From NCBI GenBank assembly GCA_002633005.1, contig NMRA01000193.1, positions 641,005-705,004 on the forward strand: a DNA stretch of 64,000 bases, written 5' to 3'. Shown here one piece after another: positions 47,506 to 59,665 of this stretch. The position numbers and the translations under genes were made by a program. Source of the DNA: Phoronis australis. Lineage: Eukaryota; Phoronida; Phoronidae. Every line of letters begins with the position of its first letter. Position 1 is the stretch's first letter. The notes beneath the pieces were generated by a model. That model made no database searches. It worked only from the letters and a program-made list of their open reading frames with translations, and had not been told where the DNA came from.

Positions 47506-48200
47506 CTAAAATGCACAACAAATGTTATATGTCAAACTTATGAATTTGTGATGCCAAATTAAGTTCAACGAGCATGCTGTTAGATCATGAACTTCACCTT
47601 CTATACCAGCGACTTTGGCAGCCCACTTTCTCCCCACATCAGTAGTAATCTTCAAGTGCTGTTGACTGTTTATCATGCCAGCCCATGCTAACTTGCTGCT
47701 TGAGGTCGTTTCGAGAGGCAAAAGCGTTGTTACAGCCATTTTTGGACACTGGAATATCTTCATCTTTCGATTGCTGAAACTAGTGAAAGGTATCAATGAG
47801 GATGCAACATGACATTCCTCAACCACTAGTTCCCATAGGCGGATTTAGGGGGGGGGGGCAGGGAGCCCGCAAGCAAAAATGGAACAGCAAGAGCGTGATG
47901 CGCGAGGAAGTACTGAATAAGCAATTAGGATGCGGGGAAGGGGGCGCCCCAGATCGCGTTTCTTGTTTTTTTAGTCCACCGGCAGATTTTCCGAACAGAT
48001 GGTTCACATACCCGGCTCCTGCAACTTTGGGCCTGCTGCACATACACGTGCACTTTGACCGGTTACCCAAGACAACATGTCGGCAACCCCCTCATGGTAT
48101 CCTAGATCCGCCACTGGTTCCACTGGTTTGCAATCAGAAGTAGGATTCTCCAAAACCACTCCATCTCCGATCTCATATGCTTTCCAAGCAACCACTTTTC
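47506..48200 (-). pseudogene. exon of unknown gene interrupted by a MITE
   Basis: Before the MITE (48,122-48,200) the minus strand reads KVVAWKAYEIGDGVVLENPT. After it (47,828 down to 47,506) it reads VEECHVASSLIPFTSFSNRK, then GMINSQQHLKITTDVGRKWA, and a stop. A GTTCC duplication flanks the insert, and removal of insert plus one GTTCC would keep the frame open, so the exon was intact before insertion. The protein family is unknown. It is probably part of the same gene as the exon at 48,425-48,715, though phases do not allow a simple join. Confidence 0.4.
47834..48116. mobile_element. MITE family 2, copy B, with 5-bp target duplication
   Basis: Starts CATAGGCGGATTTAGG and ends CCTAGATCCGCCACTG, so 16-bp imperfect terminal inverted repeats. 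GTTCC flanks both ends (47,829-47,833 and 48,117-48,121). No transposase. The ends resemble copy A at 44,018-44,340. Confidence 0.8.
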
Positions 48201-48424
48201 TTGTTGAAATACGTAACTTAGTTGTAAGCATTAGAACACAAGTCCTTTTTAAAAATCAAGATATGAAAAAATATTCCATTTCATCAAATATTTAACTTTT
48301 GTTTCAGACCACATACACAGCTGAAACTTGTTCTTAGATGGTATAGAATCACAGCGTGATTTCTGAGAAAAAATAGTCTATGTAATTGTATACAGCCCAT
48401 ACTATGAATTGTTACGTAGCTCAC

Positions 48425-48715
48425 CTTCAAATGAGAAGTTATTAAGTTGACGTAGTCCTGGGATTGAGTGGTGAACATCCTTTGCATTCCTGAGGCTGCA
48501 AACGTACACCTTGGCTTACAACCTCGATACTGCCACATACGATGCTTCGGACAGATGATCTTTGTTCTGGCCAGTTCCTTTGTCTCGCACACTCCCTTTC
48601 GTGCCAGATTGCCAATCAACTCCCATTCTTCCAAGTGATCTAGTGCGTTGACACTTTTCAGGTATTTGACAATATCTTTGTTGTAAGTAACACAGCGGCT
48701 CGCTGGCTTTGCCAT
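48425..48715 (-). CDS. candidate first coding exon, unknown Cys/His protein
   Basis: Starts MAKPASRCVTYNKDIVKYLK and continues HLEEWELIGNLARKGVCETK, then KIICPKHRMWQYRGCKPRC. It ends SHLK at a consensus donor AAG/GTGAGC. The CPKH...C...C cluster recalls the zinc-like CxAHR...W...C motif of several uncharacterised invertebrate proteins. The splice signal, composition and Met start favour a real exon. Function unknown. Confidence 0.45.
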
Positions 48716-48759
48716 TTTCCTTCAGAGCGTGACCTATTTTCGTGAACCTCATTCCGTTT

Positions 48760-49435
48760 CTTAGCTAAATGTACGTAACGCAATATTTCGCTAAAAGAAC
48801 GTAGAAGCAATTCTGGTTATCCTGAATAAAATTTAATATGAGTTTTTTATTACGATTTACTTCCAATTTGAATCATATTTTTCATGTATTCTGCTTTGCC
48901 GCCCTCTAGTGGTGGCAGTATGAAACAGGTGAAAGTGGTGAAAGTGCCTTCGCTAAAGCGTATATTCGAGAATTAAAAAAGGTGCTGCCCACCGAAATAA
49001 CGATATCTTGTCAAAGACGAGAGCTGCAGGTATCACAGAACCCATGTGTTGGTGGTGTGCGTTTTTGCGCGCTTGAATTACATAGGCCTCTATATAGGTC
49101 TAAATTGGTAGCTGTTTTTGGCCCCTGGAGGCAAGTATTCAAAAGTTCCTTAAAAATATCAAACTAAGTGATTCTGAATTATTTTTGGCATTCTCAATTA
49201 CAGAAATGATAGTTGTGAATAACTCAATCAAAGTTTTATTTTTTAAACGCCCGCAAAGTGGTTTTATTCCCATGGAAACATAGGGCATATAGTTTTCAAC
49301 AGTCGCGCACAAGGGGTTAGGCCATTTTTTCACCCGATTTAATTATTCATTATATATTTACAAAGTGACGAAAGACAAAACCAATTTTTATATTTTTGTA
49401 GCTAATTCACCCCAAGTGATATATATATACTAAAT
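48760..49435. other. no supported gene
   Basis: Non-coding AT-rich sequence. Frames of about 60 codons have no motifs. Confidence 0.4.
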
Positions 49436-49439
49436 CAAA

Positions 49440-50335
49440 TTTAAAATTTGTGACACGTCATGTTCCCATAATATTGAAAACTGTCTGACGTTCTCATGCA
49501 GTGACTCTTGATACTTCAGTGTCTTCCTCTCGTTGGCTTCTTCGATCCTTGTCTTCCATGGCACTGTTAGCTCTATTATAGCCAATTCCTTTAAGCTATC
49601 TGACCATCAAACTATACCAGGCCTCATTGTTGTCACTGCTATGTGTGTTGAGAAAACTGTTCGACTTCCCGGCCAGATCGTCATCTCCAGTCGCTTGACT
49701 TGTGGAAGGATCCTGGTGGTGATTTCCTCTTCCACTACAGCTTTTTTTCCACCCTGCCCTATCGATGTCCAGGATATGTGACACGGTCTTCAGCACTTGG
49801 TTATGCCGCCTGGTGTACTTTCCCTCTACTAGTGCTGCTGTGCACGCTGATAGTATGTGCTGTAAAGTTTCTGGTTCCCTGCATCTATCACATCTGTCGT
49901 CTTCAGATTTCCTCCACAGACCCAAGTTCCGCGACGCGGGAAGTTGATCGTACGCTGCTCTAAGCACAAAGCTGAGTCTCTGACTTTTTAATAACAACAG
50001 ATCCTTTGGAGTGATCTTCTTTCGCAAACAGCCATCCCACGTTGTCCATTCGTTCTGCTTCTTTAAGCCCACCGCTATAGCACCTCTCTTCTCCTCTTCA
50101 GCAATACGTATCTCCTAAAGCACCATATCCCTACGTTCCTTTCCTTTTGTTGTCTTCGACCTCTTAGTTGGTACGAAGCCTAGCCCTTACCTACCCACTA
50201 CTATATTTTTATGCCGCAGTCTGCTCTCAACCTCCGCCAAAGCAGCTACTCATTCCCACTTTGCACCTGCCGTGATCTCAAATCTAGCACTTCTCACCAA
50301 GCTATATTTAGAGTCCCTCAACGTCATCCGAAGAT
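49440..50335 (-). pseudogene. LINE C-terminal region with zinc-finger RT tail
   Basis: The minus strand, with three stops, reads MTLRDSKYSLVRSARF (50,290-50,335), EWTTWDGCLRKKITPKDLL and RLSFVLRAAYDQLPASRNLG. It continues with CDRCREPETLQHILSACTAA, YTRRHNQVL, then IELTVPWKTRIEEANERK. This order matches the C-terminal third of a LINE group in which CxxC...HILxxC binds zinc. The copy is truncated at both ends. It belongs to the same broad group as the tail at 42,640-42,990 but they are not one copy. Confidence 0.85.
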
Positions 50336-50339
50336 AAAA

Positions 50340-51940
50340 AACACGGGCAGTCAATATTTGTGAACACAATTTTTTGTACTAAGCGATAATCATAAGCGTG
50401 ATTTTGAAAGAATGGTAATTAGTAATACTGTCTAAATTTTCTCTAAAATGTAATTTTTTTACGTTGTTTTGAAAGCTAATTACACGGATCAAGAGGCCCC
50501 CTATTGGTGGTTGGGCAGCTGAGAACAGGCAAATAGGATGAAGTGCAAAAATCTACGGGAGAGATAAGATTTATTTTCATTCTAGATTATGAAGAGGTAA
50601 GGAATGAATTAACAAATTATCACAAGGTCAGTTTTTGAAAAGGTGCAACATTGCTGCTACAGAGGGCAAAACTGGCGGAAAATATCTTCAGTGAAAACCT
50701 GCAAAATAGCCGTTTTTGCCACAGAAAATCAAAATACACCAATTTAAAAAAGAATTTTGAAAGTTTTGCCATTAAACTATTCACTTTAAAACTGTATCAC
50801 TCATTTGTAATCAGCTAGTTAAAAATGCTAGTGAAATCCATTCGGCGCCCAATTTTGTTGAAAAATGGAGGTACATGTCATAAAAAGAAAAAAATGGATG
50901 GAAATTCTTAAAAAACCAAACTTTTCTACATCTTACCAATACATAAAACATGTGATAAGTCTCGGAAAATCTACGATTTTGGGTATATACTGTGCCTGTT
51001 GGTTTTTATACGGAGTCACTCTTAACTAACTATTGAGGTAATATTACAGTGATGAGTTGTTGAACTGCAGTCTACTTGGGGAAGCAGAACGTTGGTTTGA
51101 TCCGATCGACAATGGGCTGCCAGACCCAACAATTTTGCCTTGGTGTGTTGCTGAGAAATTCTACTTTATGAATGAAGCCGCTAAGTTTTGAATAGTAATA
51201 TTCCCACCTCTTGTACTCATTTTTTTTTCTTTGACTACTTGTCTGCAGCGAGCGAGGAGCTGTTTCGTTAAGTTTCCGTTACAAATAGGTAGACGTCAGA
51301 AGGGAAGCTTCGTAGTTTCCTTTTGGTCATCAAAACGTGTGTGTTGTATGACGTTATTCTCTAGATAGATACTTAGTCAGATGCGACATTGAGTTCCCTG
51401 CCCGTGGTGATTCTTGGATTCAAATCGGTGACTGTGGGAAATATCTCATTTTGTCAAAACAGCGGCACCTAATTTGCGTCTGATCTCCGTCTCACGTTCA
51501 GATACGCCATAGCTGGAGACATTATAACGCCTTGAATGTTGTTCTACTTGATCTACTCTTGTATTGAGATCACAGGTCTGTTGATTCAGTTCCAATATAA
51601 ATGAACCTGTGTCATAGAACGTGGTGTGTTGCTGAAAACTGTCCCAACGACCCGCTCCTTAATAGATACAATGACTGTCAGAAAGTAAAGCCTTCGGTGA
51701 TGGCCATTTCCTCTTTGTAGACGAGCCTGGGTCAGACTTGAACCGAAAACGTAGTCATCTTTGTGTTGGTTTCTTCAATTTATCGCTAGGATAAACACTC
51801 ATTGCTACCTTTCCATTTTTGAGTTATCGCCCTGCATCTCGTTATTTGTTTTTGAAGTTTAGCCCCGTTCTCCCGGTGGATATTTTCACACCCGATTCAA
51901 AAGTTCATGTTTAGTGAAAAACACGACGTATTCTGTGCGA
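50340..51940. other. no supported gene
   Basis: AT-rich non-coding sequence. The part from about 51,600 may include more of the decayed GPCR relic, but nothing further aligns by eye. Confidence 0.35.
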
Positions 51941-51944
51941 AATG

Positions 51945-52035
51945 TCTGCGTCTTGGTACCCTTGAAATGTGCTTCTATAAACCTGCAACAAATTACTACT
52001 GAAAAATAACACAGCCCGCTTGGATGGACTGTTAG
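51945..52035 (-). pseudogene. relic of a second LDLa-LRR-GPCR (LRR region)
   Basis: The plus strand CTTGGTACCCTTGAAATGTG and following text align with 57,355-57,420 of the GPCR exon at roughly three of four bases. The minus strand reads KRAVLFFSSNLLQVYRSTF, GYQ, against the gene's LRALLFSSNSLELYSNTFEG. Homology is lost after about 30 codons, and no other module is recognisable. It is best explained as a decayed paralogue or partial duplicate. Confidence 0.55.
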
Positions 52036-52039
52036 ATTT

Positions 52040-53900
52040 AGTAATGACAGTGCTGCTTATCAAGAAACCAAGGCAGTTTTCCGGAATGTGACTAGTTTGT
52101 TTCTAATTTTTCCATTTGTACAAATAACGTGTCCATCAATTCAGAATTGTTTCTATATTCAGGCAACAGCTCAGGGCTCTTGTGTTCCCTCACAACTCAC
52201 ATCTTCATCCACAATCACTCAAACTTTTGTGCCGTCAAAAGCTCCAGCAGTGCATACGCCAAATCGAAGACTTAAACATACCGGAATAATCCAATGTGAA
52301 CAATTTTAATAAGTCTTTCGGCGGAACTCATTTTTAAGCGCTCTTAAGCGCTACTGTTAGAATTTAGATTGAAAACAAAAATAAGAATACCGACATCTCG
52401 ACCACCACCAAGACATCGGTGATTACGCCGGCACTGACAACAACACCGATGATGCCGTCAGAAACTCGATTCTTTGCGAAAACTGGGGCTACAACATTGA
52501 ACACGATGCAAGATGTCGATCATGAGGATGAACAAATTAATGACGGATATTACGGAAAAGACGCAACGCTGTTCGTACTTCATGTAAATACACATTGTCA
52601 CATTAATGTTACAACGTAATTAATGAGATTATGCCAAAGTGAACGCACTTTATTTTCCAAAATAACCGCTGATGAAGAAATCAATGAAAAGCATCCTGGA
52701 CCAGTAATAGTCAATTCAAAAATCACGAAAAATAAAAGTTTAAGCAAGCTTCAAACCCACGACGTCATAGTTTACACTGGGATACCCGACCAACGTTAAT
52801 TTGCAGTATCAAATTAAGCCTGCATGGATTCATTGTAACTTTTAGAAAGAAAATTGTGCAAAGAAATGTACAACTTGGCAAATACATGGACACTGTTTAG
52901 ATAATAATGGCTTTTTAAGTAACATTAGCTGTAGAAAGCGACGGCATTTCTCTGAAGAACGAAAGTCTACGGTGGTCAACATATATCTGGTCATGGGAAC
53001 CTATCAGCAGGGGCGTCTGTCGGGGGTATGACACCCCTCAATAAATTTGGTTTAGTTGTGCAAAATCAGAAAAGCAGGACAGCAACAGAAAACTTGGCCA
53101 AACATTTCCATCCAAATATGAGAATTATACAAAAGCTTGTATATTGTACATTTTTTTATTCTTGATATGTTTTTCCTAAACGCATTTTATTACATGGTTT
53201 GTGTCACTGCTTTTCCCTTTTATTCGCAAAAATGCCAAACCGAAAGAAAAAAATTAATTTTCATTTTTGACACGGTCACGCCTCACTAGAGAACATGGAC
53301 GGCATACAAAAAACGACTCCATGGCTTACCGACGTCACCGTGGCGGCGTTTCTGTCCCGTACATTAACACTTACGGGCCTTTCGTTTCAAAACAAAACTG
53401 TGATCAATCTCTTCTCACTTACTGAATGTCCACGAAGAAGGTGTCACCGACAAGTAGTTGATTAACATGGAAGTGATGCATTGTTTTTTAATCGAGATCA
53501 TTTAGAATATGTAAATTTGAGGAATATCATTACATTCTTAATTAGCATGTTAGATTACATCTCGTATGGTTGTTGATATACTGGGTTAGGGTTGCATACA
53601 TTCATCTAATCAATGTTGGATTCGCTATCACTTAATCACTGCCGTCAAACATTGCCCCCGTTCAACTTTGAATGACGAGATACTGCACGACCTGATTGTT
53701 CATGCAACTTAAAGCGATTTGACTGATACCGTAAGTACTGAGGCCATAATTGGCGTCTGGAGAAATGAAGGAACAAGAAGCTGTCTGTAGATGTTACAAT
53801 GACTTTTCACAAGTCTACAGGTATGAAAACTTGAAACAAAGATGGTAACGTTTAATCAACACTTTTGTTTGACTGTCCGACTGTACGTTTTCTTGCAATG
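52040..53900. other. no supported gene
   Basis: Two plus-strand frames of 66-73 codons (52,088-52,619) are Ser/Thr-rich without motifs. The rest is AT-rich non-coding. Confidence 0.4.
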
Positions 53901-53902
53901 TA

Positions 53903-54376
53903 GCGGTGGACAGGATTGTTCATCCATGATCAACCCTGCCCATGTGGCACATACTGAGCCACAACACCACGTTCCTTAAAATATCTTTTTATTACTCCGG
54001 CTGGTCTGCTCACTCAGCTTGCCCGGAACCTGCTTTGCAGGTTGTTATAACCCACTTGGCTGTTTGGTGTACCCACTTGGTACTTGATGTGATATTTACC
54101 CATTTGGCAGTTTGTACCCACTTGTTATTGAATTTGCTGTTTTGCTCGACCCAGTTGGTAGGCAATCGGCTAATACCCATTTGGTCCTGTGCTAACCTGT
54201 GCCACTTAGTATCCGATACTCAATTGCACTTTGGGCATCGGAAATGTGTGTGTTATCTCTTGTAATTAAGGAACCCAACTGGTTCCTTCTGTGAAATATT
54301 TATTTGTAGAGCTGTGACCCTGAAATTCCCAATTCAACTTAAAATACATATTATTCTTGTTGCTTTATTTGTACCC
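53903..54376 (+). mobile_element. hairpin-chain element, copy 4 (474 bp)
   Basis: Opposite in orientation to copy 2 and aligned with it along the whole length, starting at the GCGGTGGACAGG block and ending at TTGTTGCTTTATTTGTACCC followed by AATAAATG. The terminal hairpin is AAGGAACC-CAACT-GGTTCCTT (54,268-54,288). CCTGC-TTT-GCAGG is kept; several middle stems have lost pairing. It lacks about 190 bp of copy 2 at its start, as a 5'-truncated retrocopy would. Confidence 0.75.
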
Positions 54377-54379
54377 AAT

Positions 54380-55915
54380 AAATGTTTTTGACTGATTTAA
54401 TCAGTAAACTAACACGATGGTTTGGCTGAATAACCTCAAACTGAAGGTATGCGTGTAGAATAGTAAATTATTATAAAAATTCCCATTGTTTTTATTCGTT
54501 GACTTGTTTTATGAAGTTGTTTGCTCCATCTTGGCTTTCAGAGAATTTGTAAGGCAGGTTACCAAAATTTAGGCCAATTTAGGCTTTGTACTACCCCCTC
54601 CAAAGCTAAAGCACTAGTTTCGACCCTGCCTCGGAATTTGAAGGCAAATGACTTGTAATTCCGTCGTCTTTCATGTGATTCTCATCAAAATCAATGGCTT
54701 TCTAAAAATTACCATTATCGATATTTTAAGCAGATTTTAAGCCGATCTACCTCAGCGTAAAATTTTGCGAACACACTCTCCTGGACGATCAAAAGTACAG
54801 CACTTGGCGAAATTGCATGACAAGCTTTGAAGTGAGGTCGACGACGACGAAACCACGATTCCGACACCCGTGCTACCAACGTAAAAAATTGCATTGAGGA
54901 ACAGGCCTAAATCAATCACAAGCGCCTATCAGATCAGAACATTTCGAATAATTTGAAAACGGTGAGATGTAACGAGAAAGCGGCAATACTCTACAGATAG
55001 GTGATATCACATTTCAGAAGATTTTCTCAAAAGATCACCTCCGTAAGCGATTATTCCATCTTGTTTCCGATTTTACCCGCTAAAGACCTTGATATTATTT
55101 ACGATACAAGCGATGTGTGTAAATTCCATGTTGATCCGCTGGAAAATACGACCTGTAGCGCTAGTACTATAGACCAGCTAAAGTCGAGGAATTTGTCAAT
55201 AAAAATACATGCATTTGACCAAAGCTCTCAAATACATGTAACTAGAGAATGGTAAGTCCAAGCGACAACTGCATGGCACAAATCAGAAAGCAATTGAGAG
55301 CATCTATCTGCATGACGAATTTCAGAAAGATCCGTCGATGGGAGCCTGAGATAGGGCACGAAAACTCAATTAATTTTAGAGCAGCCACCATAAAATCTTG
55401 AATAACTCGAGAACGGTAAGTTGAAGAGAAAAAAACTAATTACACGATATCCCACAAAATGATCTATCCCTCCAAAAACAGATGACCTCCAGAGACAGCT
55501 GAGCTATGATACCAAAAACCAGAAAATTGAAAAAATGGCCGCTTCAGCGCCATTTTGACTCCGATTTCAAGCACGAGCCATCCACACAAATTGTATGTAA
55601 ATTTCATGTTTGTCGAATAAGAATGCTAACTGTGGTGTGCGTATCAACAAAAATAACAAAGTAACATACACTTATATCCCAGGAATGAACGTCTATTCAG
55701 CTTAATAACAATGCGACATGTGGCAGAATTATACATACATCAACTTAAAGTCAAATATAGCGATATACATCTCTGTCATTTATAAATCTATACCTTAACT
55801 TACATGTAAATCCCTTGATTTGTTTCTATAAATCAACAAGCTGCCATGGAAAGAAAAAAAACTGCCAGCTACACTTTCTCAGAGTAGCTGTATGCAATCG
55901 CAACGTCCACTCTGT
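54380..55915. other. no supported gene; weak repeats; 3' flank of GPCR gene
   Basis: The words GAGAA(C/T)GGTAAGT recur near 55,243 and 55,407, and a variant near 54,956, in tracts resembling the diverged repeat of 45-46 kb. No clear poly(A) signal for the GPCR gene was identified. Confidence 0.35.
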
Positions 55916-55920
55916 TTCGT

Positions 55921-58300
55921 CTAAATGGAATGCTTTGTTGTCCTTTTTTTCTTATGGTGAAGTTCCAACTTATTTTGGTGTTGCTTTCGTCTTTGTTTTA
56001 TTGACGTAGACAACGTAGTGTCTACTGTATGACTGGCAGTCAAGCTGTATACACGTATGTTTGTTTGATCTCTAAGATTTGCGACATCCGTGCGGTCTGA
56101 TGGTGCCAATCGACAACTGACTCCAACATTGGCTGACGAGAAAGTATACAAGAGAGGATTAAGGGCAGAGTTGATGGGCATGATGAACACAGCAACCCAG
56201 GCTGAGATTTGTCGACTTATGGTGACTCCAGATAAAGCAATGATGCCGATAACGGAGATGGGGACCCAGCAGCAAAAATCGGTCAACACGATAAGTATTA
56301 ACCGCCGGGCAAGAGCGAGGTCCCGTGCTGTTGATTTCCTCTTCGACTTAAGTCTTTGTTGTCGGAAGTAAACGTAAATCCATGAATATCCCAGAGCTAT
56401 GAAGGTGAAGCATGTTAAATTGAAAGCTATGAATACTGAAGTCGAATACATCCAACCTGTGGATGAAACGTTGCGAAGGGTGAAAGGGAGACAAACAGAC
56501 GTTGAGCCATAATATTTCTTACCATAGATGATTAAAGGAATGGCAGCAATGACGCTGCAGATTGTCCACCCAACACCTTCCACAAGGGCAGTTGTCTTCA
56601 TGGACAAAGGGTTCACTTGGAATTTGAAAACCAAGATAAGCACACGGTCAACTGTAATCACAACGAGTGTGAACACGGACATTTCGCAGGCGATGGTTGA
56701 AATAAACCCTTCAAACTGACAAACAAATCCCTCCCTCCAGGCTTGTTCATATTGATAGAATCTGCCTTGACTCTCAAAATACTGGTCCGCGGAAGCGATG
56801 ATCAGAAGGTACACTCCCATTAGGAAGTCCGATGCGCTCAAGTTTAGAATAAGGAAAGAATTAACATTTTGCCGCTCAGTCTTTAGACGCCACACAAACA
56901 CGGTAACATTGCCAATGATTGCCAACACACCAATTACCCAAACGGCATATCTCAAAAACTTGTCAGCAAACAAATCATCACAGGATGAAAACTCTCCCGG
57001 TTCTGGTAGGCATTTCACGTTGTTTTTTAGATCACAACAATATCTATAAGCATCTGTAGTGAGGAAGTCCATTTGTACATTAACGAAGGCATCTATGTCA
57101 ATTTTTAAGTTTCTGTCGTTGAGTTCAATGTTTAAGATGTTTAAACGCCCCACGAAAGCATTCGCAAATATTGAAATTAGTTTGTTTCTCGAAAGATCGA
57201 GATGTTTAATATTGACACCCCGAAATGTGTATTCCCGTAAGTGAGTGATCTGATTTCCAGTCAAATTCAGAAGTAAAAGATTATTTAACCCTTGAAATGA
57301 CCCTTGCGGAATTCTTGTTATGTTGTTGTGTGAAATGTCAAGGACACCTAAGTGTTGGTACCCTTCGAATGTATTACTATAAAGCTCCAACGAATTACTG
57401 GAAAACAACAAAGCCCGTAAGCTTTTGCTGTATGTCGGTATTGAAGATAGATTTGCTTTGTTACAACTCATCGACAAACCGTTGCACGTACACGGGCCTG
57501 GACAGTATTCTGAAATATCGCAGTATTTTTCATCGTCGCCATTTGGACAGTCAACTTGGCCATTGCAGACAGACTTTTGCTCGATACAGTAGCGTTGTCC
57601 AGGACAACGAAGCAGGCCAGGACACTTGTATTGTTCGCAGTTCACCTCATCTTCCCCATTCACACAATCCTCAGAGCCGTCACATACGCGTCGAACATGT
57701 ATGCAGAATGAGCCGGGACACTTGAACATGCCAGGACACTGGAATCGTGAACAGTTTTTGAGATGGCTAAAATCCCGACACCCGTCCACGACAGGATTTA
57801 CGTACTTATCAACGTTATACACGCACGCAGTTTCCCGTCTGAAACATCTTGGATAATGCGGTATACAACGAACTTCGTCATCCCTTGTACAGAACGGCTT
57901 GTAATTTACAGTAATAATAGGTTTTGTCGCAGTACCTGTATTGACCTCTCCTTTAACTGAGTCCACATACTTCAGCAACTCATCTTCAGCTGTGCACGTG
58001 GGACAGTCGGGTTGTAAATCGTTTTGACGAGATTTTGGAATGCAGGTTGCGGAATAACAACGAAAGCCGTTGGAGCAAAAACCCACCCCATTGCACTGCG
58101 CTGGTCCTTCGTCGTCACCAGCTCTGCAGTCCTTAACCAAGTCGCAAGTTCTGTTCATTGCAATACACGTACCATCTGCACAGCGGAATTCACCAGTCGA
58201 GCAGCTCGGATATGTGCAGTCAGCCTCATCAGAACCGTCTTTGCAGTGATTGACGTGATCGCAGTAAAGTGAATACGGAAGACATTCGCCGCTTTGACAC
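55921..58300 (-). CDS. LDLa-LRR G-protein-coupled receptor (type C LGR, GRL101/relaxin-receptor-like), last exon
   Basis: A cell-surface receptor exon of about 790 codons. Residue numbers count from the first ATG of the open frame at 58,332. That ATG is probably intronic, because an acceptor TTTTCGTTTCAG ends at 58,301 just before the first Cys (12). Domains: LDLa 12-39 and 44-80 (CDHVNHCKDGSDEADC type), a Cys-rich spacer 81-195, LDLa 199-232 and 237-271. Then a Cys-rich LRR cap 277-290, about five LRRs 304-420, and a Cys hinge 432-451 (CCDLKNNVKC). Seven helices lie at about 461-482, 492-514, 539-566, 581-604, 627-656, 675-702 and 706-732. TM2 has LNLSASDFLMGVYLLIIA and TM7 PINSALNPLLY, both typical of type C LGRs. 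The usual (E/D)RY is DRV (562-564). C538 and C614 can form the conserved disulfide. The ligand is probably a relaxin-like or other peptide, inferred from family. More LDLa exons likely lie upstream, beyond 58.3 kb. Confidence 0.92.
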
Positions 58301-58304
58301 CTGA

Positions 58305-59575
58305 AACGAAAAGGCATTGCGAAATTTAACAATTAAACACAATTACATTTATCACATTTCGAAACCTTTGTACAATCAGGTGAAAGTCCGTAAAAAACTC
58401 GCCTCTGTGAAACATATTTGGTGTCTTTGCAGGAAACATTGCAAAATGTTGAGAATGTATGAATTCACACCGTGTGTCGAACATTGCGCCATGAAACACG
58501 TTCTTAGTTGTTCATGGATCCAACTTGCTGATTACAAGAAGGTAACGCAAAAACAGGCATGCTGAGCTGCATTGGATGTCTGTCTCTGTGCTGCAGGGTT
58601 GCACCAAATTGCCGCAAGTTTTCACAAGTAAAAGATTCGTAACATTCTTTTAAATTAATGGGGCTTTCGACAAATTCTCCTCCCGGTGTCGCTGCTGTAC
58701 TAGTGGTGATTGAATTGCGCATGCGTCGCTGTCTGCATGTAAACAGCTGGTAAAAAGACGGAGTTGTTATCAAAATACGTCGGCGCGATAAGCCTTATTA
58801 TCGCCATTTTCCTGGGGGCAAATCTTTGACAGGTGGTCACAAACTCCTAAATGGCCTTAAGTTACTTCAGAAGAATTGTGGTCAAAAGGGTCAACCAAGT
58901 GACAAAATGTGTTTGGATGCCGAAGCTCCACGCCCCGTGTGTGCTCTATGCAATTCCATTGAGACTATATAATCACATTACTTGGCATGTTTTTAGCAAC
59001 TAGTTTCTATCTACATAGGTTCAGCTACCCCACTTAATAATGGGTTTATTCAGTGGAAGTAAGAACTTCTTTTCGGAAACCACCCGGGACTCGGGTGGTA
59101 GGCTAGCAGCATACATGTACATTGTCCTGGGTGGGAGTGCTCAGAAGTCAAGGGTGACTTTTTCACAGCAGTTACTCTTCAAAACTGTGCTATGTCTAAT
59201 GAGATTCTCTAGATGATTGAGTTTCCTTATTTTATAGCGGACCCCATCCCCAGGACTAGCTACCGAATTAACATGCATGAGATATTCGGTAAATTCGTAA
59301 CATTGTGTTGGAATAAATTTTGACACCTAGAACGAATTTTATTTGTTGAGATTAGAAATACATTTTAGGTGTCATGAAAAAATACTCATTCTTAAATCAC
59401 TTTTCGCCTGCTTCACATGTTTTAATTCACATCTTAAAAACGACTTGGATAAAATGATTAATAGCTTCTACAGATAAACATGAAGGTGAAATGTCAAGTA
59501 TGTTGTGTCTTACAGAAGTAGTTTTGTCTTGTGTTTTCTTTTATAATTTGCTAATATTTTTCTGACTATTCTGTT
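58305..59575. other. presumed intron of the GPCR gene; no supported exon
   Basis: A minus-strand frame at 58,504-58,773 (ECYESFTCENLRQFGATLQH) is open but lacks LDLa features or good splice sites. Upstream LDLa exons were not found. Confidence 0.35.
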
Positions 59576-59579
59576 ACAG

Positions 59580-59665
59580 GTCAGAGAAAACAACTGAAAC
59601 CAGCCTCCTTATCGTCTACTTTACCTTTCGACAAAGTGAAAAGCAGTCCTTCAGCAATAACCTGA
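59580..59665 (+). CDS. possible 3'-terminal exon
   Basis: An acceptor TTTTTCTGACTATTCTGTTACAG is followed by an open frame QRKQLKPASLSSTLPFDKVK and a TGA at 59,663-59,665. An AATAAA signal lies at 59,960-59,965. No upstream exons were identified; about 27 codons is too short to judge homology. Confidence 0.25.

Noticed and set aside
56090-58272. Several plus-strand frames of 60-142 codons opposite the GPCR
   Set aside because: They are antisense shadows of a strongly coding minus-strand exon, without motifs of their own.
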